9,186 nucleotides of DNA from Methanofollis sp. (GCA_028696365.1 JAQVHG010000072.1:1-9186); one strand, 5' to 3'; numbered from the stretch's first letter, positions 1 through 8,660 are shown. Program-made: numbers and translations. Notes: a model not told the origin generated them from the sequence alone.

Positions 1-673
1 ACTCCTCTTGGCAATAAAAAATACAATTGAAGATGAAAAAGACGTACACGCCACCACCATACAGGGCATAGAGACGATCCTTTCGGTGATCATGGCCGAT
101 CGCGATCTCTCTCCCGATCTCATGCAGGAGGTGGAGTCCTTGTCTCAGTCCTGTGAGAAATACCATGAGAAAAGATCGACTGAGATCAGGAACGTCTCAA
201 TGACTTTTGGAGCACAGATACATGCTAATCCTGAGACTGGGAGTTATATCGCAAATGAGAGGGCAGAGAATCCTGACAGATCATCTCTGGCCTACTATAT
301 GAGTCAGGAAAGGATCTCAGAGAAGTGGCACTCAGAAATCACAGAGGGTACAGGTCTTCATAGGGATACGGTCGCATCTGCAATAACACAGATCTTGACA
401 AAAAAAAGAAGCCGCGAAGAGATTCAAGAACAACAGGCGACAACAGAAGAACCAACATCAACTATCGCTGCAGAACCTGATCCCCTCAAGTTCACTGCCA
501 TAACACCTGAAGATCAGGATCAAGAGGCACCGGCACATTCAGAGGACCGAGATCCAGAGGTCAGCAATCAGAAAGAGGTACAAAACAAAACATCAGAAGC
601 CCCAAAAAAAGGGATTATTTATTTTCTTGAATCTGTTATCTCCATACTCAAGTCGGTTATCAGGCAGGTTTAA
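1..673 (+). CDS. Hypothetical acidic protein, possibly truncated at the window edge
   Basis: I do not recognise this gene. A TTG at position 8 could begin a 221-residue protein, but no Shine-Dalgarno sequence precedes it and the frame stays open to base 1, so the real start may lie outside the window. Internal ATGs at 92, 122 and 200 are alternatives. Residues 1-135 are mixed helical and charged. Residues about 112-130 (TEGTGLHRDTVASAITQIL) loosely resemble a helix-turn-helix recognition segment, but this is weak. Residues 136-200 are rich in Glu, Gln, Asp, Pro and Thr and look disordered. The last 20 residues form an amphipathic helix (YFLESVISILKSVI) that might touch a membrane or a partner. 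The stop codon lies inside the 3' end of the convergent helicase gene (14-base overlap). No other frame competes over 650 bases and the composition matches the neighbouring genes, so it is probably coding. Function unknown. Confidence 0.6.
   Translation, partial: LLLAIKNTIEDEKDVHATTIQGIETILSVIMADRDLSPDLMQEVESLSQSCEKYHEKRSTEIRNVSMTFGAQIHANPETGSYIANERAENPDRSSLAYYMSQERISEKWHSEITEGTGLHRDTVASAITQILTKKRSREEIQEQQATTEEPTSTIAAEPDPLKFTAITPEDQDQEAPAHSEDRDPEVSNQKEVQNKTSEAPKKGIIYFLESVISILKSVIRQV
604..610 (-). terminator. Candidate oligo-T terminator for the two-gene operon
   Basis: About 50 bases past the helicase stop codon the minus strand has a run of seven T residues, and a second run of eight lies at 400-407. 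Archaeal termination often uses such T tracts without a strong hairpin. Both runs fall inside the convergent gene, where they encode lysine-rich codons on the other strand, so they may be coincidental. Confidence 0.3.
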
Positions 674-3600
674 TCTCTTCTATACCAATCTTTTCAAAGA
701 AGTCTATCACTTTCCTCCGGTCCAGATTCTCATGGCAATATTGATTTGAATAGTTTCTCAGACAGCCATAACAACTTGCGTGCCCCCCCTCTCCTCCACA
801 TGTGCAGTTCTTCAAGATCTGCAACGCAGTCTGAAATACCGACAACAATGTCTGTTTATCTTCAATCACTCGTTTCACGTGGCCTGCACCCCCTGGAACA
901 TTATCAAAAATGATCAACGAGGGAGTAGAGGGACATCTCTGTGAGGGATATAAACACCCGTCGAGATCATTGCGGTCAATTCCCAAACCATTGCTTATCC
1001 CCTCGATAGTAGCATAAAGAAGTGAGAGCCAGAATCCAGGATCGGTATTTGTATGATGAACGAATTCGATCTGCAGTACATCAGTGAGGTATTCATGGCC
1101 GAGATCAACTTTTAGGAATGTCCCATCGCATTTCTTTCCCCATCGGTCGATATGCGTTGATGGTACCTTTTGCAATCTCGGAAAAGCATACCCACATACT
1201 GGACAGACGCTGAAATGTTGATTGCCAGCATTATTTATCAGACCTAGTTTTCCATGCGTTGCAGACTCAGCATACACCACAATACCGTCTTTGAGAGAGA
1301 GATATTCTTCTTTCTCTTTTGATCTCTCACCAGAATAATACACCCTGGTGGTGTAAGTTTTCTCTGGCCTTTTTTCAGTCACCGATCTAGGCTTTTCGCG
1401 GTCTGTAAGAAAGCCAAACTCTGGGATGATAAAACTGCCACGTATTCTTGCAGTCGAGAGATCATTTCCACAGGATTCACACCGTTCAAGCGGGAGATCG
1501 AGTTCAGACATGACGCTGTGATATCGGTAACACACGTCACAGATGACATAGTCATATCTCCTCCAGGCATGTTTCGGATTTTTCCGTATATATCGGGATT
1601 TCCAGATCTTTCCCGCCGCAACGACTTCACTTCCTGGTGCATATTCTGATAATGCAATTTTTAGATCTCTTTGCAATTGGAGAGAACTTGTCTCTTTGGA
1701 CGGATAATTGATCTGTAGATCAACAACATCAACAGGGAATCCATATTTCGGGAGGATATTGTTGGAAGACAAAAAATCAATAATTTTTCTATTTTTTATT
1801 GTATTCATAATATATGTAATGTGATTTGTCTCCTCATATCTTTCAGCATGTTCCTGATATATCTTTTTTAGTCCATCGATCTCCTCATGTACTTTCTCTT
1901 TCACGAGATCCATAAGTCCGCCATGAAGTGGAGCACCATGAACAGTTTCATCCTCACAAAAGAGATCATCGACAAATGACCATTCTTTTATCTTCATCTC
2001 GTCATGCATCTCTTTAGGCACGATGCGAAGAAGTGCGTCCATGATGTACTGTGGGTGAGAGTTCAGAAACTGATGGAATATATGAGGATAATCCCTATCT
2101 CCATTGAGGAAGAATGTCGCAACGCTTGAGAATGATTCTGGATATTTTTTCCAGAATTCAGCCAGAAGAACAGAAAAGATATGTCTTTTTATGATCTTCT
2201 CATTTTTTAGTTCAATAAATGGAGGCTTTATTATTCCTTGCACAAGGGGCATAGGGTCCTGGAAATATGTGAGGTCATGGGATCGTCTCTGACAGAACGT
2301 TGTCACAAATGCTATCGAATCTGTCCGCCGCCCGGCACGACCGGCCCTTTGAATATAGTTCGCCGCCGACGGCGGGACATTTTTCAGGAACACTGCTTCA
2401 AGTTCCCCAACATCGACCCCAAGTTCAAAGGTGGTCGAGCAACTGAGGACATTCACTTTTCCTTCGATAAACTTTTGCTGAAGATCGGCGGCGGTATCGT
2501 TATTTAACTGGGCAGTATGTTCTTCTGCTCGCATGGGAACGATCTCAAGCTCCTTGTAGAGGCGGTAATAGTGGTTCTGAGTCATCACCTCATCAGGGTC
2601 ACAGGGACGAAGAGTCCCCTCACAGCGATAACGCGGGCAGACACCATGGAGATCATACATCGTGAGGGTATGGCACCGGTCACAATAGTACCATAGGGTG
2701 GATGAGTCGATGAGGGGAGAGGTAATCTTCCACCCCTCAGGGTCCATCTGATAGACAACTCCTTCTTTTTTCAGAGATTCCTGCACAAAATATTCGCCCA
2801 ACTGCTGGGATCTTCCAGGGGTGCAAATCTCCCATATCTTTTCAAGAACTGTTATGCAATCTTCTTTTGTGATTGAAGGATCGATCTTTTTTGCAACCCG
2901 CATCACATAATCAAGATTTGCATTGGACCGGCTTGCCATGGGAATCCAGCTGTAAATATGAGACCCTCTTGATGAGCCGTTGAATCTAAAATAAAAGTGA
3001 TAGTTGGCAGGTTGAAAGAAGTCGTCCTCTGGGCTAATCCCGTCAGGAAACTGAATTGCACCCTTCTGTCTAAACCTATCAAAGAGAACCTGGTAGAGGA
3101 TCCAGACCTCATCATGGGTGAGATTCCAGGGTTCTTTTAAAAGTGGAGGGGGTGGCGACCATCCTTTTGGTCTGATTAGAGAGAATCCCATCATACCCAG
3201 CCCTTCAAGGTTTCCTGGTGCTCCTTTCCCGATAAATTCTGCCATCACCCACCTTTGAATCTCATTTAACCGCTCCTGTTGTGTGAGATCGGCCAATATA
3301 TCCATCGTAGCGACTTTGATCTGAAGAGATCTAATGAGATCAGTGACCCTCCATTCATTTTCTAGGACGTACTTCCCATTCTCATAAATCACCTCCAAAA
3401 TCAATTTTCGTCGGAGGATCTTTGTATAGGTTTGATTGAGATAAGGTGCGAAAAATGCTGCATCCTGTCTACTGTCGGAAAAGATCAGCAAATTCCTTTT
3501 TTTAGCAGGAGAAGACTGGATCAAAGATTGATCTGGTATCCATTCATCCTGTTCTTTTAATATATGGTGAGCGGGAGGAATTTTGGTATCTGGAAGATTC

Positions 3601-5513
3601 TGATACAGTGTCGTTGCAAGAACGCTTGGAACTGCATCTTTACCTGGTAAAAATCTCTGAATTATTGAATTTTTAGGACTCACCCTTGTACATACCGGGC
3701 ATTTGTGAATCATCTGACCATTATATTTGATCTTTGTTACTGGGATCAGATAATCGGCTCCACATGAACATACTGGGGTACGCCTGGTGGCACGGTCGAT
3801 GGCACCGCACTTCCCACAGAGGAGATAGTCTTCACCCTGGATCATGCCACCTACTGACTCAATATCGTCGTCTTCGTTCTCTCCAGAGAAGAGGACCGAG
3901 TCAGAGATCACAAAATAATCAAGCTTTTGATCGTCTTCATCATCAAATGAGTATACCGATTGTTTGAGAGATTTTTCGACAACTTTACCTGCGAGGTAGG
4001 GGGTCCCACAATATCGACAGACCGTAAGTTCAAAAATAGCGTATTTCTCTTCATCAACACTCACCTCATTCACAGGTTCAAGGTAAATCCGCTTTTCAGG
4101 GAAAAATTGCAGATAACATCCCTCTATCGTCCTGACAAAGAGGTGGTATCTGGCAGGAAGGAGTACGTTATCTGAATCTCGGAGGCGGACTCTTCCTGCA
4201 AGTTCGATCAATGCAATAAGAGAGGCAGCAGGATCAGGGACATCTGGAAAGATCTGTTCCCGCACCTCCTCGATCGATCGAGGTCGGTCTGAAAGAATCT
4301 GCTGGAGCATGATCACCTTTGTATCGTGTGCGAGGACGCGGTAAAGGAATGCACGCGCTGAACCACGTGCAGATTGTTCTGCATCATTAAGGACAGCCTC
4401 AGGAACACCATGCTCCCTGCCAGCCGCAACACATTTTGGAATGATCTTTTCTGAGTTATCTGAGGAGAGGAATGAGTTCCATTTCCGATATAAAATAGGA
4501 GATGGTGTACCCCATGGGGTCTCACGCTTGAGAGGTTCTCTCTCTGCAGTAATGAGGGCGTCAACTTCAAAGGGCTCGCCGAATAAATGGGAGGCAAATG
4601 AACATATAGCAGGATAGTCCTCTATCCCATGTCCTAATGTGGCACTTGTCGCAAAATATTGCAAGACGCCTGGTTCGGATCTGACAATCCGGTCTTTAAG
4701 GCGCCGCAAGAGCATCGCGGTCTCGATCCCTTTTGCGCCATTGTAGGTATGTGCCTCGTCGATCACGATAAACTGCCAATGATCAGCATATTCCCCATCA
4801 AAAAAAACATTGTCTGATGGTCTTAACAGGAGATATTCAAGCATTGCATAGTTTGTCAGAAAGATATGAGGTGGTGTTTTCCGCATTTCACTACGGGAGA
4901 TCAGTTCGTTTGGAGAAGGTTTTGTCCCGTACAATCGTCTAAATTTATCTTCTGCTGCACTCTGAGAGTTTTCCGTCTCCCCTGTATATCTCCCAAAGGT
5001 AATGTCGGTACACCCTGAGAATACGCGTCGCATTCTCTCGAGTTGGTCATTTACAAGAGCGTTCATCGGGTAGAGGAGAAGAGCCCGGACCTCTGCCCCT
5101 AGTTCTCCTCGTTCTTTCTGTCTGAAGAGTTCGTTGACGATCGTCAGCATGAAGATCTCAGTCTTTCCACTCCCGGTCCCTGTTGCAACAACCAGGTTCT
5201 TCCTGGAGGTGATCGCTTTTCTGAGAGCCTTTTCCTGATGAAGATACAGAGGTCTGTCTAAAGGAAGTGCGTCCTGGTTCAGCGTTGCAAGTAAAGGTGA
5301 CAACACTCCTTCGTCAATGAGGTCCTGAAGGGTACACCCTTTCTTAAAGGGTGGTGTTGACTCAAGGATAGGACCCTTTGTGAGGGTCTGCTCTTGCAAC
5401 TCGTCCAAAAATAGGGCTTGAAGTTCAGGGGTGCGGATCTGATAGGTTGTGGTAATATATCTCTGATATCGTTCTTTGATCTTTTTTGTAAGGTCTAATG
5501 GATTCATTGACAT
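660..5513 (-). CDS. druE: DruE-like SF2 helicase with C-terminal DUF1998 (MZB) domain, Druantia type III-like
   Basis: Predicted ATP-dependent DNA helicase or translocase of a phage-defence system, 1617 residues, cytoplasmic. Visible in order: Q-motif region (LYLHQEKAL, 89-97); Walker A (TGTGSGKT, 111-118, Lys117); motif Ia (LLYPMNALVNDQ, 146-157); GRYTGET (174-180); Walker B/DEAH (252-255); motif III SAT (290-292). Eight cysteines follow (499/502, 566/569, 582/584, 605/608). The second RecA domain opens with FSDSRQDAA (678-686), is interrupted by about 310 residues with a further cysteine pair set (944/947, 959/964), then resumes with EEHTAQL (997-1003), motif V (TTFELGVDVGEL, 1027-1038) and motif VI (QRAGRAGRR, 1055-1063). 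More CxxC pairs lie at 1325/1328, 1345/1348 and 1437/1440. The C-terminus has the DUF1998 signature: FDNVPGGAGH (1536-1545) and cysteines 1570, 1572, 1581, 1584 and 1593. All core motifs are intact. Size and architecture fit DruE better than DrmA/DrmB, which split these parts in DISARM. It is the second gene of an operon, with GGAG six bases before the chosen ATG. The family is near certain; the DruE assignment is inferred from architecture and partner. Confidence 0.88.
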   Translation of the reverse strand: MSMNPLDLTKKIKERYQRYITTTYQIRTPELQALFLDELQEQTLTKGPILESTPPFKKGCTLQDLIDEGVLSPLLATLNQDALPLDRPLYLHQEKALRKAITSRKNLVVATGTGSGKTEIFMLTIVNELFRQKERGELGAEVRALLLYPMNALVNDQLERMRRVFSGCTDITFGRYTGETENSQSAAEDKFRRLYGTKPSPNELISRSEMRKTPPHIFLTNYAMLEYLLLRPSDNVFFDGEYADHWQFIVIDEAHTYNGAKGIETAMLLRRLKDRIVRSEPGVLQYFATSATLGHGIEDYPAICSFASHLFGEPFEVDALITAEREPLKRETPWGTPSPILYRKWNSFLSSDNSEKIIPKCVAAGREHGVPEAVLNDAEQSARGSARAFLYRVLAHDTKVIMLQQILSDRPRSIEEVREQIFPDVPDPAASLIALIELAGRVRLRDSDNVLLPARYHLFVRTIEGCYLQFFPEKRIYLEPVNEVSVDEEKYAIFELTVCRYCGTPYLAGKVVEKSLKQSVYSFDDEDDQKLDYFVISDSVLFSGENEDDDIESVGGMIQGEDYLLCGKCGAIDRATRRTPVCSCGADYLIPVTKIKYNGQMIHKCPVCTRVSPKNSIIQRFLPGKDAVPSVLATTLYQNLPDTKIPPAHHILKEQDEWIPDQSLIQSSPAKKRNLLIFSDSRQDAAFFAPYLNQTYTKILRRKLILEVIYENGKYVLENEWRVTDLIRSLQIKVATMDILADLTQQERLNEIQRWVMAEFIGKGAPGNLEGLGMMGFSLIRPKGWSPPPPLLKEPWNLTHDEVWILYQVLFDRFRQKGAIQFPDGISPEDDFFQPANYHFYFRFNGSSRGSHIYSWIPMASRSNANLDYVMRVAKKIDPSITKEDCITVLEKIWEICTPGRSQQLGEYFVQESLKKEGVVYQMDPEGWKITSPLIDSSTLWYYCDRCHTLTMYDLHGVCPRYRCEGTLRPCDPDEVMTQNHYYRLYKELEIVPMRAEEHTAQLNNDTAADLQQKFIEGKVNVLSCSTTFELGVDVGELEAVFLKNVPPSAANYIQRAGRAGRRTDSIAFVTTFCQRRSHDLTYFQDPMPLVQGIIKPPFIELKNEKIIKRHIFSVLLAEFWKKYPESFSSVATFFLNGDRDYPHIFHQFLNSHPQYIMDALLRIVPKEMHDEMKIKEWSFVDDLFCEDETVHGAPLHGGLMDLVKEKVHEEIDGLKKIYQEHAERYEETNHITYIMNTIKNRKIIDFLSSNNILPKYGFPVDVVDLQINYPSKETSSLQLQRDLKIALSEYAPGSEVVAAGKIWKSRYIRKNPKHAWRRYDYVICDVCYRYHSVMSELDLPLERCESCGNDLSTARIRGSFIIPEFGFLTDREKPRSVTEKRPEKTYTTRVYYSGERSKEKEEYLSLKDGIVVYAESATHGKLGLINNAGNQHFSVCPVCGYAFPRLQKVPSTHIDRWGKKCDGTFLKVDLGHEYLTDVLQIEFVHHTNTDPGFWLSLLYATIEGISNGLGIDRNDLDGCLYPSQRCPSTPSLIIFDNVPGGAGHVKRVIEDKQTLLSVFQTALQILKNCTCGGEGGHASCYGCLRNYSNQYCHENLDRRKVIDFFEKIGIEEIKPA

Positions 5514-5519
5514 AATTTA

Positions 5520-5523
5520 CTCC
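5520..5523 (-). promoter_or_regulatory. Ribosome binding site of the DruE-like helicase gene
   Basis: On the minus strand GGAG sits six bases before the ATG at 5511-5513. This favours that start over the in-frame ATG two codons later. The site lies in the 28-base gap after the upstream stop codon, so the helicase can be translated independently from a shared transcript. No separate promoter fits in the gap. Confidence 0.7.
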
Positions 5524-5541
5524 AATTTTGATCGAATCGGT

Positions 5542-8500
5542 TCATCGTCTCCTGCAATGTTCGATGACCTGGCCAAATTTTATCTGAAGAGATTGTTTCT
5601 CCTGTTCTGAGAGTTCCTGCGAATCATGGAGCACATTCAGAGCATCTTTGGATTTGGCCTGGATTATAGACTGGACGGTGTCAGGCCCACAATCTACCAG
5701 ACATTTTAGGAGATCAATCGCGGTCGACCACACCTCATAGGTCAAATGATTCTCTGATCTGAGGATGTTGATAAATATCCGAAATGTGATGAACGAGTAG
5801 TCGGTCTGGGACATTTCGTCTGGTTTATTGAGGAGTAGGGAGAAAAGCGTGAATGCTTCAAAATATTCTTTCGGATATATGAGATAATTCATGATCTTTT
5901 GTTTCCAGACATCCCCAAGTGCAGGATTATAATACTGGAGTTCTTTATAGCACTCAATCGCTTCGAGGTATTTCTGTGACGCCATATATCCGTCGCCGTC
6001 TTCCAGAAGGGTGCTACTCTCTAGTTCGATAGAGATCTGGAAAACATTCTGTACATTCTCTCCAGTAAATTCTATTCTGGGTGTCTCCCATTCGTCTCTT
6101 CTTCGGATAAATTGCACGAAATAGATTCCGGCACGAAGTTCTTTTTGATTTTTTACAATGTTTTGAGAGTATTGTCCATCGGGGATGGCGATGGTGTCTA
6201 TTTTTTGTGCCCTACTCTCATTCTTCCCCATTCTCCATAGGATTATGGAACGATTTCTCACATCGTCATTCTCATGCCATGAGAGAGCGAGTATCTTCTT
6301 GTCAGCCTCATTCTCTTCAATATGATATGAAAAATCAAGAATCTTCCATCGGACCAGTGAAAAGAGCCTCACCTCATCGATGGAAATGTTTTCTGAATGA
6401 AAAGAGAAGAAAAAACCGATCGTGGGATCTATTGTTGCTGAGAGTGTATCATTGAAACGTGATAAAGAGAACTCTCCTTGTCCATCTGAGATTGGGGCAG
6501 AAACACATTGATCTCCTGGTTTTATGAACAAAAATCCGTTGCCTTCGTAGGTGTCAGGAAGAGAGACATTCAGAGAGAGGGCGCGACCAAGGGATGAGAA
6601 GTCAATATCAGAGATCTCACGTGAATCAAGACAAGTCTGAGAGAGTACGCCTCTTTTGTCTGTCTCGAAACGCCATGCAAGATGAGGGATAGACAGAGAA
6701 AACGAGGCTGAAAGATGCCGGTCTCTGATCTGGTGCGAGGTAAGAGTGCCTGTAATGTGGGAGACCGGTGCACCTTCCCATTTATAGCCCCACGACTCAC
6801 TTTTTAGGATTCCGTCTGTCTTCACCTCGACCTGGAGATCTCGGGGGCACTGGATCATTACAGTCTCAGTATCTCCAGAATCTGGGAGATGGATCGTTTC
6901 AGAGAGTGAGTAGGTGAGGTCTTTGAGGAGTGAAAACGCATAACTGGCACTCACTTTGCAGTCCTTGTTTCGTATACGGACGAGAAAGGAACCAATTGGA
7001 TCGGGGCCAAGAAGGGCATCGGAGGAGAGATCAATGGTGCATATTTTGTGTTCTTTGTCAAGAGTAAGAATAGATTCATTCTCTGAGAGATCAATGAACT
7101 TCGCTCTCTCCAAGGTGCCCTCATAGAGGGGGTGAAGAGAGAGTTGTGATCTGAGCAGGGTTTTTGTATTGTCATATAGAAGGCGAATCTGAGGTACGCA
7201 GTTCACAAAGGTGGTGAGTTCATTTACACGCAAGAGATGATCTCTATTCTCTGTTGCAAAATGGATGTCAAGACCTTCTGTGTGGGTGGCTTGATCATGG
7301 TGGTCCTTCTCCCCCCCTTCGATACGAAGACGGCCATATTTTTCAGGATCGACAACGTGAAGCCGGTATCGGTGCCAGCCGCCATACAATTTGCTGGATT
7401 CAATAACTGCTTCATCTGGTTGAATGTTCTGGGATTCGTGAAGGAGGATATAGAATGTGTTTGTAATCTCGGTGTTGCCGTGCAGCATCCTCCCGGTATT
7501 ATAGTCGAAGAGTAAATACGGTCGTTCATCATGAATGCCTTCAATATTGTAGGTTCTTATATCGTGAGCGACCGACGCCTCGATTGAATAGTGTGTAGAT
7601 GGGGACTCCAGGGGTATTGCGCATTTTTCTGTGATATACCCATTTTTGTCATCGTATAATGGAACCCACTCTTCTAAGAGTATCTTTGAGTCGCTCTGTA
7701 CACACAGATAACATTCAGATGCATCACTCTCACCAGAGAAGGTCTGCTCTGGTATGATGAGTTTTAAAGTGGCTTTAGAGTAGTCTAAAAATAGGTAGGG
7801 ATTGATTCTTCCAGATGGAGTGCGATTTGAAATAATTTTATGAGTATCCTCTTTTTTCCTGTCCCACCATCTCTGGTAATGTTCAACAAACCAGGGCGGT
7901 AGAACTAATTTCTGTGAGGGTAGGCCAGTGGAGGGAGGGGAGCCGGCGTGTAATAATACTGCTTCATACAGGAAGTTTGCAGCAAAATCATTACAATAGA
8001 TCAAAACACGCGATATTGGTTTGTCAACGTATTTGAATGGTCGAAATGAGGAGATATAGTGGTTTTGAAGGTTATCCTGATCTACTATTATCTTATTCTT
8101 GATTTCTTCTCTTTGTGTATTGAGTCTTTCGATTTTTTGCGCTCTTTTTTTCAGATCTAGTCTTTCCTGCTCAAGGGCCTGGACCTGCGATCTGATACGT
8201 ATCTTCTTATTGGATCGATCAGTTTTCTTTTCTTCAATGGCCTCATAGATCTTCTCCAAGATTTCATCCTGAGATGCAGAGAAATTTGACACACCATATT
8301 TTTCTGCGATTTTTAAGATGAGAGCCTCTTGGTCTGAGATCTGATCTTGTATCTCTTGATATTTTGATTGAAGACCCCGAGTTCTTCTCTTATAATCAAG
8401 ACTCTCTTGATGAATTTCCTGGATCTCTGTTTCAATAATTTTTTTCAGAGATGTATCTGTTGAGATGAGTGATTCCAAGGTAGATTGTGCACGAGTTTTA

Positions 8501-8613
8501 ATTGCTGGATCTTCATTTCTGAGATCATATATTAGAGAGATCAGATCTCCTGACATGGAGAGGGGAATATTTTCATCGGGGCGATCAGAAATAGAGTCTT
8601 CCATAGAATACAT
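5542..8613 (-). CDS. Large coiled-coil/TPR-like protein, candidate DruH-type partner of the helicase
   Basis: A 1023-residue protein without any catalytic motif I can recognise. Residues 20-55 look like a short HEAT-like helical pair. Residues about 55-185 are a charged coiled coil rich in Glu, Lys, Gln and Arg, broken near 105-115. Residues 190-260 carry a mixed segment with aromatic WFVEHYQRWWDRKK. From about 270 to 860 the pattern is many short beta strands, suggesting several Ig-like or beta-sandwich domains, with a conspicuous IPHLAWRFE at 642-650. Residues 874-926 fit a TPR pattern (YLEAIECYKELQYYNP) and helices continue to the end. No signal peptide or membrane segment is seen. The gene lies 28 bases upstream of the DruE-like helicase on the same strand, the two-gene arrangement expected of Druantia type III (DruH then DruE). 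The DruH assignment rests on position, size and absence of known domains, not on recognised sequence identity. A second ATG three codons in (8602-8604) is an equally possible start. Confidence 0.85.
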   Translation of the reverse strand: MYSMEDSISDRPDENIPLSMSGDLISLIYDLRNEDPAIKTRAQSTLESLISTDTSLKKIIETEIQEIHQESLDYKRRTRGLQSKYQEIQDQISDQEALILKIAEKYGVSNFSASQDEILEKIYEAIEEKKTDRSNKKIRIRSQVQALEQERLDLKKRAQKIERLNTQREEIKNKIIVDQDNLQNHYISSFRPFKYVDKPISRVLIYCNDFAANFLYEAVLLHAGSPPSTGLPSQKLVLPPWFVEHYQRWWDRKKEDTHKIISNRTPSGRINPYLFLDYSKATLKLIIPEQTFSGESDASECYLCVQSDSKILLEEWVPLYDDKNGYITEKCAIPLESPSTHYSIEASVAHDIRTYNIEGIHDERPYLLFDYNTGRMLHGNTEITNTFYILLHESQNIQPDEAVIESSKLYGGWHRYRLHVVDPEKYGRLRIEGGEKDHHDQATHTEGLDIHFATENRDHLLRVNELTTFVNCVPQIRLLYDNTKTLLRSQLSLHPLYEGTLERAKFIDLSENESILTLDKEHKICTIDLSSDALLGPDPIGSFLVRIRNKDCKVSASYAFSLLKDLTYSLSETIHLPDSGDTETVMIQCPRDLQVEVKTDGILKSESWGYKWEGAPVSHITGTLTSHQIRDRHLSASFSLSIPHLAWRFETDKRGVLSQTCLDSREISDIDFSSLGRALSLNVSLPDTYEGNGFLFIKPGDQCVSAPISDGQGEFSLSRFNDTLSATIDPTIGFFFSFHSENISIDEVRLFSLVRWKILDFSYHIEENEADKKILALSWHENDDVRNRSIILWRMGKNESRAQKIDTIAIPDGQYSQNIVKNQKELRAGIYFVQFIRRRDEWETPRIEFTGENVQNVFQISIELESSTLLEDGDGYMASQKYLEAIECYKELQYYNPALGDVWKQKIMNYLIYPKEYFEAFTLFSLLLNKPDEMSQTDYSFITFRIFINILRSENHLTYEVWSTAIDLLKCLVDCGPDTVQSIIQAKSKDALNVLHDSQELSEQEKQSLQIKFGQVIEHCRRR

Positions 8614-8616
8614 TTA

Positions 8617-8628
8617 TCCTTTTCTTCC
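8617..8628 (-). promoter_or_regulatory. Weak ribosome binding region before the DruH-like gene
   Basis: The minus strand reads GGAAGAAAAGGA here. The nearer AGGA is only three bases from the first ATG (8611-8613) and 12 bases from the second (8602-8604); the farther GGAAG is 10 bases from the first. Neither spacing is ideal, so the start is uncertain by three codons. A near-leaderless transcript is also possible because the TATA-like element is so close. Confidence 0.35.
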
Positions 8629-8634
8629 AATACG

Positions 8635-8660
8635 ATATATTTTATTAAATGACTTTGCGC
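8635..8660 (-). promoter_or_regulatory. Candidate archaeal BRE/TATA promoter of the defence operon
   Basis: Read on the minus strand, this is GCAAAG, a purine-rich BRE-like stretch, followed within two bases by ATTTAATAAAATATAT, a good archaeal TATA-like box. It would start transcription only about 5-15 bases before the first ATG, giving a very short leader. A second AT-rich stretch farther upstream (8674-8686, AAAATAATTAATT on the minus strand) is an alternative box with a leader of about 40 bases. Assigned by pattern only, assuming an archaeal host. Confidence 0.4.

Noticed and set aside
2104..4175. Plus-strand ORFs of 62-89 codons within the helicase gene
   Set aside because: They lie opposite a long, motif-complete coding frame and their translations show no coherent protein pattern.
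4268..4283. Perfect 16-base palindrome CCTCGATCGATCGAGG inside the helicase gene
   Set aside because: It encodes Arg-Ser-Ile-Glu in frame and is built from the GATC repeats common in this DNA; a coding coincidence is the simpler reading, with no second copy noticed.
660..5513. DISARM DrmA/DrmB identity for the helicase
   Set aside because: DISARM normally splits the helicase and DUF1998 parts into two genes and adds a methylase and often a PLD gene; here one chain carries both and no methylase is present in the window.
6207..7544. Several 74-106 codon ORFs on both strands inside the partner gene
   Set aside because: They are alternative-frame shadows of the 1023-codon frame, without ribosome binding sites or recognisable domains.
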